Origin: Streptomyces sp. NBC_01485
Lineage (GTDB): Bacteria > Actinomycetota > Actinomycetes > Streptomycetales > Streptomycetaceae
Direction of reading: 5' to 3'
DNA: 64,000 bases
Assembly (NCBI RefSeq): GCF_036227125.1
Contig: NZ_CP109435.1
Span: 7,130,001 to 7,194,000, forward strand
Shown here: in pieces, positions 17,341 through 25,308 of the stretch
How positions within the stretch are numbered: position 1 is the stretch's first letter
How the letters are laid out: every line of letters begins with the position of its first letter
Notes under the pieces: model-generated
Database searches by the model: none
Seen by the model: the letters and a program-made list of their open reading frames with translations, nothing else
What the model was told of the DNA's origin: nothing
Translations under genes and position numbers: made by a program

Positions 17341-18330
17341 ATGAGCACCTCCACCACATCGGCCCCACCCCCAGGGACCCAGGACCCGCCGCCCAAGACC
17401 CGGCACGGTCCCGCGCGTCCGGCCGCGCGCCGCGGCTGGCGGCGATCCCTGCGCCGGGACTGGCAGTTGTACTCGCTGGCCGTGCTGCCGCTGCTGTTCT
17501 TCCTGGTCTTCCGCTACCTGCCGATGATCGGCAACGTGATCGCCTTCCGGCGCTTCGAGCCGGGCGGTTCGATCCTGGGGGAGCAGTGGGTGGGGCTGCG
17601 CTATGTGCGGATGTTCCTGACCGACCCGACGTTCTGGCAGGTCTTCCGCAACACGCTGTGGCTCGGCGGGCTGACGCTGCTGTTCTGTTTTCCCCTCCCG
17701 ATCGTCCTGGCGCTGCTGCTCAACGAGGTGCGCCGGCGCTCGCTGAAACGGTTCGTCCAGTCGGTCTCGTATCTTCCGCACTTCCTGTCGATCGTGATCG
17801 TCGCGGGCATCACCCTGCAGATGCTGGGCACGGACGGCCCGGTCAACCATGTGCTGGGCAGGCTCGGCCACGACCCGGTCCGGTTCATCCAGGAACCCGG
17901 CTGGTTCCGCACGATCTACGTCGGCTCGGAGATCTGGCAGACCGCCGGCTGGGGCACGATCCTCTACCTCGCCGCGCTCACCACGATCGACGAGGACCTG
18001 TACGAGGCCGCCCGCATCGACGGCGCGAGCCGCTGGCGGCAGATCTGGCACGTCACGCTGCCCGGCATCCGGCCCACCATGATCACGCTGCTGATCCTCA
18101 ACATCGGCACGTTCATGGCGGTCGGCTTCGAGAAGGTGCTGCTGCTGTACAACCCGCTGACCTACCCGACGGCCGACGTGGTCTCCACCTACCTCTACCG
18201 GGCCGGCGTCGAGTCCAACAGTTTCAGTTACGCCGCCGCGATCGGCCTGTTCGAGGCGGTCATCGGCCTGGTGCTGATCACCGGCGCGAACCAGTTGTCG
18301 CGACGCACGGTGGGGACGAGCGTGTGGTGA
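17341..18330 (+). CDS. ABC sugar importer permease, LplB type
   Basis: The product is 329 residues; GGGAGG precedes the ATG. A disordered Pro-rich N-terminus of about 35 residues is followed by six membrane segments, starting LAVLPLLFFLVFRYLPMIGN, and the EAA loop that contacts the ATPase (YEAARIDGASRWRQIWHVTLPGI). Sequence character is that of LplB/YtcP-family permeases, which serve oligosaccharides such as aldouronates and rhamnogalacturonan fragments. It is the first gene of a co-oriented run through the GH42 gene and overlaps the next by 4 bases. No ATPase gene is in the cluster, so it must borrow a shared one such as MsiK, as most Streptomyces sugar importers do. Confidence 0.92.
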   Translation: MSTSTTSAPPPGTQDPPPKTRHGPARPAARRGWRRSLRRDWQLYSLAVLPLLFFLVFRYLPMIGNVIAFRRFEPGGSILGEQWVGLRYVRMFLTDPTFWQVFRNTLWLGGLTLLFCFPLPIVLALLLNEVRRRSLKRFVQSVSYLPHFLSIVIVAGITLQMLGTDGPVNHVLGRLGHDPVRFIQEPGWFRTIYVGSEIWQTAGWGTILYLAALTTIDEDLYEAARIDGASRWRQIWHVTLPGIRPTMITLLILNIGTFMAVGFEKVLLLYNPLTYPTADVVSTYLYRAGVESNSFSYAAAIGLFEAVIGLVLITGANQLSRRTVGTSVW

Positions 18331-19241
18331 GCCTCCTGACCCCCCGCGCCCCGCGTCCGCGCACCTCCGTGAACCAGCCGACGCGCGGCTACCGCGTCTT
18401 CCAGGGCGTCAACGGCGTGATCCTCACCCTGGTCGTGCTGGTGACCCTCTACCCCTTCGTCAACATCGTCGCCCGGTCCTTCAGCGGCGAACGGCAGATC
18501 CGTGCCGGTGAAGTGAACCTGTGGCCCAAGGGGTTCAACCTCACCACGTACGAAATCGTCTTCCAGGACTCGATGTTCTGGCGGAACTACGGCAACACCG
18601 TGTTCTACACGGTCGTATCCACCGTCATCGCCATGGTTCTGACGACCTGTTACGCCTATGTCCTGTCGAAGAGAAACCTCAGGGGGCGCGGTGTCCTTGT
18701 GGGCGTCGCCGTGTTCACCATGTTCTTCACCGGCGGACTGATCCCCAACTACGTCCTGGTCACCAGCCTCGGCCTGAAGAACTCCGTGTGGGCGATCGCG
18801 CTGCCGAACGCGATCAGCGTCTTCAACCTGCTGGTGATGAAGGCCTTCTTCGAGAGCCTGCCGACCGAGCTGGAGGAGGCCGCCGAGATCGACGGGCTGA
18901 GCACCTACGGCGTCCTGCTCAGGATCGTGCTGCCGCTGTCCAAGGCCGTCATCGCGACGATGGTGCTCTTCTACTCGGTGTCGTTCTGGAACTCCTGGTT
19001 CTCGGCGTACCTGTACATGGACCGGACGGATCTCATGCCGGCCACCGTCTATCTGCGCAACCTCATCTCGGGCGCCACCACGGGCGGCAACGCCGGCGCC
19101 GGCACGGAGCAGCTCAGCCAGGTCGGGGCGAACATCCAGGCGGTCACGATCGTGCTGACGTCGCTGCCCATCCTCTGCGTGTACCCGTTCGTCCAGCGCT
19201 TCTTCGTCTCGGGCGTGATGCTCGGCGCGGTCAAGGGCTGA
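18327..19241 (+). CDS. ABC sugar importer permease, LplC/YtcP type
   Basis: The product is 304 residues from GTG 18327, coupled by a GTGA overlap to the preceding permease. Six membrane segments are visible (for example VILTLVVLVTLYPFVNIVA and VAVFTMFFTGGLIPNYVLV). The EAA loop reads LEEAAEIDGLSTYGVLLRIVLP. The NLISGATTGGNAGAG loop near the end is typical of the YtcP group. It is the heterodimer partner of the upstream permease. Confidence 0.92.
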   Translation: MSLLTPRAPRPRTSVNQPTRGYRVFQGVNGVILTLVVLVTLYPFVNIVARSFSGERQIRAGEVNLWPKGFNLTTYEIVFQDSMFWRNYGNTVFYTVVSTVIAMVLTTCYAYVLSKRNLRGRGVLVGVAVFTMFFTGGLIPNYVLVTSLGLKNSVWAIALPNAISVFNLLVMKAFFESLPTELEEAAEIDGLSTYGVLLRIVLPLSKAVIATMVLFYSVSFWNSWFSAYLYMDRTDLMPATVYLRNLISGATTGGNAGAGTEQLSQVGANIQAVTIVLTSLPILCVYPFVQRFFVSGVMLGAVKG

Positions 19242-19280
19242 GAGCCGTAGCCGTACCTCTGACGGAACAAGGGAGTATCC

Positions 19281-20936
19281 GTGAAGAACGCAGGTCAGCT
19301 GTCACGCCGTCAACTCCTCGCCGCAGCAGGCTTCATGGGCCTCGCCACCCTCACCGGGTGTGGCAGCGGCGAGGACGGAGGGGATTCCAAGGACCTCTCC
19401 AAGAAGCAGAACGGCGCGATGAAGGAGTACCGGGCCGGCCAGCAGTTCAAGGCGTCGAAGCCGCTCTCGTTCTCGGTGCTGCACAACAACAACCCGAACT
19501 ATCCGATGAAGGACGACTGGCTGTTCTGGAAGGAACTCACCAAGCGCACCGGCATCACCCTGAAGCCGGTCGACGTCCCGCTCAGTGACTACGAGAAGAA
19601 GCGCAGCGTCCTCATCGGCGCGGGCGACGCCCCGTTCCTGATCCCCAAGACGTACCACCCGTCGGAGGTCGCCTTCGTGTCGTCGGGCGCGATCCTTCCC
19701 ATCAGCGAGTACGTGCACCTGATGCCCAACTTCCAGGACAAGGTCAGAAAATGGAAGCTGGAACCGGAACTCGACTCCATCCGGCAGTCCGACGGCAAGT
19801 ACTACCTCCTCCCCGGTCTGCACGAGAAGGTCAAGTCCGGATACTCGCTGTCCCTGCGCACGGACGTCCTCGAAAAGCTCGGGCTGAGCCTGCCCACCAC
19901 CTGGGACCAGGTGTACGACGTCCTCAAGGCGATCAAAGCCGAATACCCGGACCGCTACCCTCTTTCCGACCGCTGGAGCACCAACACGCCTTTCCCCGCA
20001 GCCGCGTTGCTCAGTTACCTCGGCCAGGCGTACGGCGTGCGGGCCGGCTGGACCTACGACAACATCAGCTTCGACTCCAAGGCCGGGGAGTTCGTCTTCA
20101 CCGGCGCCACGGACGCCTACCGCCAGATGGTCGAGTACCTGAGAAAGCTGGTCGCCGAGAAACTGATGGACCCGGAGAGTTTCACCCAGACCGATGACGA
20201 GGCGGTGCAGAAACTCCTGGGCGAGAAGTCCTTCGTCATCAGCGCCAACCCGCAGGAGCTGGTCCAGAACTACCGCTACAACCTCGAGAAGCAGGTCAAG
20301 GGCGCCAAGATCGAGATGGTGCCGGTGCCACTGGGTCCGGCCGGCCCGGTGGTGATGGGCGGCGCCCGGCTGGAGAACGGCGTCATGATCTCCACCAAGG
20401 CCCTCAAGAGCGACACCTTCGTCGCGATGATGCAGTTCGTCGACTGGCTGTGGTACTCGGACGAGGGCCAGCGTTTCTCCAAGTGGGGTGTCCAGGACGT
20501 CACTTACGCGTACACCGGCGGCCAGTACAAGCTGGAGCCCGGCATCTCCCTCATGGGGTCGAACCCGGACGCCCCGAAGGACCTTCAGAAGGACTACGGC
20601 TTCTTCAACGGCGTCTTCACCTACGGCGGCAGTTGGGCGCTGGTCTCCTCCTCCTTCGGCCCGGACGAGAAGAAGTTCCAGGACGCCATGGCCCAGCGCG
20701 AGCAACTGCCCATCGACCCGGCCCACCCGTTGCAGTCCGTGGAGCAGGAGCAGGCCTCGCTCTGGGACACCCCCCTGCGCGACCACGTCACGCAGAACAT
20801 GCTCAAGTTCGTCCTCGGTAAGCGCCCGCTGTCCGAATGGGACGACTACGTCAGCGAGTTGAAGGCCAAGAACATGGATCAGCTCGTCGGCCTGCACAAC
20901 AAGGCGCGCGAGCGCTTCAAGAAGGAGAACGGGTGA
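19281..20936 (+). CDS. LplA-type substrate-binding lipoprotein
   Basis: The product is 551 residues from GTG 19281. The signal sequence carries twin arginines (LSRRQLLAAAGFMG) and a lipobox LTGC, so this is probably a Tat-exported lipoprotein with the Cys as lipid anchor. The length and domain order fit the large LplA/AlgQ-like binding proteins used for charged or branched oligosaccharides, larger than the usual 420-residue class. It lies 39 bases after the second permease. With GH67 in the same cluster, aldouronic acids (4-O-methyl-glucuronosyl xylo-oligosaccharides) are the likely ligand; this is inference from context. Confidence 0.9.
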   Translation: MKNAGQLSRRQLLAAAGFMGLATLTGCGSGEDGGDSKDLSKKQNGAMKEYRAGQQFKASKPLSFSVLHNNNPNYPMKDDWLFWKELTKRTGITLKPVDVPLSDYEKKRSVLIGAGDAPFLIPKTYHPSEVAFVSSGAILPISEYVHLMPNFQDKVRKWKLEPELDSIRQSDGKYYLLPGLHEKVKSGYSLSLRTDVLEKLGLSLPTTWDQVYDVLKAIKAEYPDRYPLSDRWSTNTPFPAAALLSYLGQAYGVRAGWTYDNISFDSKAGEFVFTGATDAYRQMVEYLRKLVAEKLMDPESFTQTDDEAVQKLLGEKSFVISANPQELVQNYRYNLEKQVKGAKIEMVPVPLGPAGPVVMGGARLENGVMISTKALKSDTFVAMMQFVDWLWYSDEGQRFSKWGVQDVTYAYTGGQYKLEPGISLMGSNPDAPKDLQKDYGFFNGVFTYGGSWALVSSSFGPDEKKFQDAMAQREQLPIDPAHPLQSVEQEQASLWDTPLRDHVTQNMLKFVLGKRPLSEWDDYVSELKAKNMDQLVGLHNKARERFKKENG

Positions 20937-22456
20937 AGGGAGAACGGGTGATCAGCGTCCCCGCCGAGCCGACCGGCCGCCTCTCCGACGCCTGGCGGCA
21001 CTGCGTCGGCACCGGCCGCGTCGAACTCGCCCTGCGCCGCGACTACCAGGACTCCCTCGCCCTGCTCCAGCGCGACATCGGCTTCCGGTACATCCGCGGC
21101 CACGGCCTGCTCAGCGACGGCATGGGCGTGTACCGCCCGTACGACCACGAGGGCGTCCGGCACCGCCACCACTCCTTCACCTACGTCGACCAGGTCGTCG
21201 ACGCCTATCTGGCGGCCGGCATCCGCCCCTTCCTCGAACTCGGCTTCATGCCCGAGGAGTTGGCCTCCGGAACGCAGACCATCTTCTGGTGGCGCGGCAA
21301 TGTCACCCCGCCCCGCTCCCACCGCGAGTGGGCCGATCTGGTCCGCGCCACCCTCGCCCACCTCGTCGACCGCTACGGCCTCGACGAGGTCCGCACCTGG
21401 CCGATCGAGGTGTGGAACGAGCCCAACCTGCCCGGCTTCTGGCAGGACGCGGACGAGAAGGCGTACCACCGGCTGTACGAGGTCACCGCGCACGCCGTGA
21501 AGGAGGTGGACGCAGGTCTCCAGGTCGGCGGCCCGGCGATCTCCCCGGGCGCCGACGACTGGCTGGACAGGTTCGCCGAGTTCGCCGAACACCGGGACGT
21601 CCCCGTCGACTTCGTGTCGAAGCACGCCTACACCTCCGGCCCCGCACAGCACGTACCGTTCGGCGTCCACCAGACGCTGGCCCCGGCCTCCGGCCTGCTC
21701 GACCAGTTCGCCACCCCCCGCGACCGCCTCAAGGGCACCCGGCTGGCCGAACTCCCCGTCCACATCACGGAGTTCAACTCCTCCTACCGTCCCGACAACC
21801 CGATCCACGACACCGCGTTCCACGCCGCCTACCTGGCCCCGGTCCTCGCGCACGGCGGCGACCTCGTCGACTCCTTCTCGTACTGGACGTTCAGCGACAT
21901 GTTCGAGGAGACCGGTGTCCCCACGGCCCTCTTCCACGGCGGGTTCGGGCTGCTCACCCACCGGCAGGTCAGGAAGCCGACGTACCACCTGTACGCGTTC
22001 ATGGCCCGGATGGGCCCCGACCTGCTGGCACGCGGCGACGACCACCTCGTGACCCGCCACCCCGACGGCCGGGTCACCGCCTTGGCCTGGGCGCCCGTCG
22101 ACCCGACCGGCGAGACCCCCGGCCCCGACCGGCACGTGCTGCGCCTGTCCCTCCCGGTCGCGGCCCGGGAGGTCTTCGTGCGCCGCTCCACCGTCGACGA
22201 GGAGCACGGAAACGCCTACGCCGCCTGGCGGCACATGGGCAGCCCGCGCTCGCCGAAACGCGGGCAACTGGACGTCCTGCACGAGGCCGCCGAGCCCGCC
22301 CGCACCCACCGCCGACTGCCCGCGCCCGAGGGCCGCGCCGAGCTGCGACTCACCCTGGCCCGCCACGAGATCACCCTCGTCGAACTCAGCCCGGTCACCG
22401 ACGAGACCCCACCCTGGTGGGACGAACGACGACTGCTCGGCGGGGCGGCGTCATGA
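20933..22456 (+). CDS. GH39 glycosidase, probable beta-xylosidase
   Basis: The product is 507 residues from GTG 20933, or 502 from GTG 20948; both have good upstream sites because a 15-bp stretch carrying site and start is duplicated. It is a TIM-barrel enzyme with the general acid/base Glu in IEVWNEPNLPGFW and the nucleophile Glu in HITEFNSSY, both diagnostic of clan GH-A family 39. There is no signal peptide, so it would release xylose from imported xylo-oligosaccharides inside the cell. It overlaps the binding-protein gene by 4 bases. Xylan specificity rests on the cluster; GH39 also includes iduronidases. Confidence 0.88.
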   Translation: MKGERVISVPAEPTGRLSDAWRHCVGTGRVELALRRDYQDSLALLQRDIGFRYIRGHGLLSDGMGVYRPYDHEGVRHRHHSFTYVDQVVDAYLAAGIRPFLELGFMPEELASGTQTIFWWRGNVTPPRSHREWADLVRATLAHLVDRYGLDEVRTWPIEVWNEPNLPGFWQDADEKAYHRLYEVTAHAVKEVDAGLQVGGPAISPGADDWLDRFAEFAEHRDVPVDFVSKHAYTSGPAQHVPFGVHQTLAPASGLLDQFATPRDRLKGTRLAELPVHITEFNSSYRPDNPIHDTAFHAAYLAPVLAHGGDLVDSFSYWTFSDMFEETGVPTALFHGGFGLLTHRQVRKPTYHLYAFMARMGPDLLARGDDHLVTRHPDGRVTALAWAPVDPTGETPGPDRHVLRLSLPVAAREVFVRRSTVDEEHGNAYAAWRHMGSPRSPKRGQLDVLHEAAEPARTHRRLPAPEGRAELRLTLARHEITLVELSPVTDETPPWWDERRLLGGAAS

Positions 22457-22563
22457 GCCCGGCATCCGCTTCGCGACCGCGTACTCCTCCCCCCGCCGCC
22501 CGCCTGGCGAGGCCACGCCATGAGCGGCCCGGTGAGCGACTTCCGGCAAGGGCGGCGTCATGA
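22453..22563 (+). CDS. 36-codon coupling ORF between GH39 and the YesL-like gene
   Basis: ATG 22453 overlaps the GH39 stop (ATGA), and its own stop overlaps the next ATG (22560) the same way, so ribosomes could relay through all three. The peptide (MSPASASRPRTPPPAARLA and onward) is Arg/Pro/Ala-rich without motif. The segment is bounded by identical 16-bp sequences GGGCGGCGTCATGAGC at 22443-22458 and 22550-22565. It may be a translational relay or merely the footprint of a junction duplication. Confidence 0.35.
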   Translation: MSPASASRPRTPPPAARLARPRHERPGERLPARAAS

Positions 22564-23246
22564 GCACCGTGCAGCACACCGTGGGCTTCGGCGCCGGGCC
22601 GCTGTCCCGCGCCGCCGCCCTCCTGCACACCCTCCTCACCGTCGAGGCCCTGCTCCTCGCGACGGTCGCCCCGGGCCTCGCCGGCCTGCTCTTCCTTGGC
22701 CCCGACCCGGCCAACCTGCCGCTCGCCGCCGGCTGCCTGCTGCCGCTCGGCCCGGCCGCCTCCGCCGCGCTGTACGCCCTCCACCACCGCAGCCGCGACC
22801 TCACCGACCTGCACCCGGCCCGCGCGTACCTGCGCGGCTGGCGGCTCAACGCCCGCCCCGCGCTGAAGCTTTGGGCGCCCTTGCTGGCCTGGCTGACCGT
22901 GATCGCGTTCACCCTCACCCACTTCGCCGCCACCGGACTGCCCGGCTGGTGGGCGGTGCTCCTCGGAGGCATCGGCGTGGCCTCCCTCCTCTGGGGCGCC
23001 CATGCGCTCGTCCTCACGTCGCTGTTCACCTTCCGCGCCCGTGACACCGCCCGCCTCGCCGCGTACTTCCTGCTCCGGCGGGGCCGCGCCACCCTCGCCG
23101 CGGGCTCGTTGCTCGTCCTGGCCGCCGGTCTGACCGCCCTGCTCACGGAGGCCCTGCCCGCGCTGCTGGCCGCACCGCTGCTGCTCTCCCTGCTGCGGTC
23201 GAGCCGCCCGGTGATCGCCGAGACCCAGGAGGACTTCACCGCATGA
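22560..23246 (+). CDS. YesL-like (DUF624) membrane protein
   Basis: The product is 228 residues with five to six hydrophobic segments (LLHTLLTVEALLLATVAPGLA, LWAPLLAWLTVIAFTLTHFA, WWAVLLGGIGVASLLWGAHA, LLVLAAGLTALLTEALPALL). The pattern and the setting beside LplA/B/C-type importers match the YesL/DUF624 family, which accompanies oligosaccharide uptake genes in Gram-positive bacteria; its biochemical role is unknown. It overlaps the GH42 gene by 4 bases. Confidence 0.75.
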   Translation: MSTVQHTVGFGAGPLSRAAALLHTLLTVEALLLATVAPGLAGLLFLGPDPANLPLAAGCLLPLGPAASAALYALHHRSRDLTDLHPARAYLRGWRLNARPALKLWAPLLAWLTVIAFTLTHFAATGLPGWWAVLLGGIGVASLLWGAHALVLTSLFTFRARDTARLAAYFLLRRGRATLAAGSLLVLAAGLTALLTEALPALLAAPLLLSLLRSSRPVIAETQEDFTA

Positions 23247-25294
23247 CCGCCCCCGGCAACGGCAACGGCAACGACGGCCGCCTCCCGCGCACCGACAAGA
23301 TCCCGTACGGCGGCGACTACAACCCCGAGCAGTGGCCACAGCAGGTCTGGGACGAGGACCACCGCCTGTTCACGCAGGCCGGCATCGACACCCTCACCGT
23401 CGGCGTCTTCACCTGGTCGCTCACCCAACCCGCCGAGGACGTCTACGACTTCACGATCCTCGACGCCGTTCTCGACCGCGCGGCCGCCGAGGGCCGCCAG
23501 GTCTGCCTCGCCACCGCGACCGCCGCACTCCCACCCTGGCTCGCGAAGAAACACCCCGAGGTCAACCGCACCGACTTCGAGGGCCGACGACACCGCTACG
23601 GCCAACGGCACAACTTCTGCCCCAGCGCGCCCGTGTACCGCCGACTGTCCACCGCCCTGGCCGGCCGCCTCGCCGAACGGTACGCCGCACACCCGACGTT
23701 GCTCGCCTGGCACATCAACAACGAGTACGGCGGCGCCTGTTACTGCGACCTGTGCGCCGAAGCCTTCCGTGGCTGGCTGCGCGAACGGCACGGCACACTC
23801 GACACCCTCAACGACGCCTGGTGGACGACCTTCTGGTCGCACCGCTACACCGACTGGGCCGAGATCGAGCCGCCCAGCGCCCTCACCGAGCACTGGCGCG
23901 GCCCCGACCACACCGCCTTCCAGGGCCTCACCCTCGACTACCAGCGCTTCATGACCGACGCCCTGCTCGGCTGCTTCACGGCGGAGAAGGCGGCCATCCG
24001 CGCCCACGACCCGGACACGCCCGTCACCACCAACCTGATGGGCGCCTACCGCCCGCTCGACTACCACCGCTGGGCGCCCCACCTCGACTTCGCCTCCTGG
24101 GACAACTACCCGCCGCTCGACGCCCCGCCCACCCGTCCGGCCCTCGCCCACGACCTGATGCGCGGCCTCAAGGACGGCGCCCCCTTCTGGCTGATGGAGC
24201 AGACCCCGTCCACCACCGCCTGCCGCGACGTCAACCCCCTGCGCCGCCCCGGCGAACTCCGCCTCGCCACCTGGCAGGCCGTCGCCCACGGCGCGGACGC
24301 CGCCCTCTACTTCCAACTGCGCGCCTCACGCGGCGCCTGCGAGAAGTACCACGGCGCGGTCATCGGCCACGCGGGCCGCGACGACACCCGAGTCTTCGGC
24401 GAAGTCGCCGCTCTGGGAAGGGAGTTGACCGAGTTCGGGGCGCTCGCCCTCGGTGCCCGGACCCCCGCGCGGACCGTCCTCCTCTTCGACTGGGACAGCT
24501 GGTGGGCCCTGGAGATCTCCGACGGCCCCTCCCGGCTGGTCCGCTACACCGACGTCGTACACGCCTACTACCGGGCCGCCCGCGAGGCCGGCGCCGACGT
24601 GGACGTCGTGGCGGTGACCGCAGACCTCACACCGTACGACGTGGTCCTCGCCCCGTTGCTGCACCTCGTCAAAGGCGATCTGGCCGAGCGCCTGGAGTCC
24701 GTGGCCCGGCGCGGCGGCACCGTCCTCGCGACCTTCCTCACCGCCCGCTCGGACGAACACGACCGCGCCTTCCTCACCGACGTCCCGGGCCCGCTGGCCC
24801 CCCTCATGGGCATCCGCGTCGACGAGTGGGACGCCCGGCCGATGGACGTCGAACAGCCCATAGATCTGGGGGAGTTCACCGCCCTGGCCCGACTGGTCTT
24901 CGAGATCGTCCAGTTGCGCGGCGCCGAACCGGTCGGCACCTACGGCGCCGACTTCTACGCGGGCACCCCGGCCGTGACCCGCAACAACTTCGGCGCGGGG
25001 GAGGCCTGGTACGTGGCGACCGCCCTCGACCAGCCCGGCGTCGACCACGTCGTCCGCCGCGTCCTCGCCCGCCACGACCTGATCGGCCCGTACGCCGACC
25101 ACCGCACCGTCGAGACCGCCACCCGAGTCGCCCCCGACGGCACGCGCCTCCTCTTTCTGCTCAACCACGCAGCGGAACCAGCCCGGTTGACCGCTCATAC
25201 CCCCGCCACCGACGTCTTCACCGGCAAGCGGCTGGACCAGGGCGAAGCCCTCACCCTGGACCCGCTGGGCGTCGCGGTACTGCGGCTTCGGTAA
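23243..25294 (+). CDS. GH42 beta-galactosidase-family enzyme
   Basis: The product is 683 residues with the three GH42 domains. The TIM barrel starts IPYGGDYNPEQWPQQVWDED, with the acid/base Glu in AWHINNEYGG and the nucleophile Glu in FWLMEQTPSTT. The set Cys-X-Cys-X2-Cys (CYCDLC) with an upstream Cys is the GH42 zinc-cluster hallmark. The trimerisation domain starts at about residue 400, and a small C-terminal beta domain follows. There is no signal peptide. In a hemicellulose cluster it may remove galactose or arabinopyranose decorations; the substrate is inferred. It runs convergently into the GH67 gene with only 14 bases between them. Confidence 0.9.
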   Translation: MTAPGNGNGNDGRLPRTDKIPYGGDYNPEQWPQQVWDEDHRLFTQAGIDTLTVGVFTWSLTQPAEDVYDFTILDAVLDRAAAEGRQVCLATATAALPPWLAKKHPEVNRTDFEGRRHRYGQRHNFCPSAPVYRRLSTALAGRLAERYAAHPTLLAWHINNEYGGACYCDLCAEAFRGWLRERHGTLDTLNDAWWTTFWSHRYTDWAEIEPPSALTEHWRGPDHTAFQGLTLDYQRFMTDALLGCFTAEKAAIRAHDPDTPVTTNLMGAYRPLDYHRWAPHLDFASWDNYPPLDAPPTRPALAHDLMRGLKDGAPFWLMEQTPSTTACRDVNPLRRPGELRLATWQAVAHGADAALYFQLRASRGACEKYHGAVIGHAGRDDTRVFGEVAALGRELTEFGALALGARTPARTVLLFDWDSWWALEISDGPSRLVRYTDVVHAYYRAAREAGADVDVVAVTADLTPYDVVLAPLLHLVKGDLAERLESVARRGGTVLATFLTARSDEHDRAFLTDVPGPLAPLMGIRVDEWDARPMDVEQPIDLGEFTALARLVFEIVQLRGAEPVGTYGADFYAGTPAVTRNNFGAGEAWYVATALDQPGVDHVVRRVLARHDLIGPYADHRTVETATRVAPDGTRLLFLLNHAAEPARLTAHTPATDVFTGKRLDQGEALTLDPLGVAVLRLR

Positions 25295-25308
25295 CCGTCC
25301 CCGCGGCT

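Noticed and set aside
22451..24316. 621-codon minus-strand frame over the YesL-like and GH42 genes
   Set aside because: Shadow frame; the forward genes have catalytic motifs and coupled starts.
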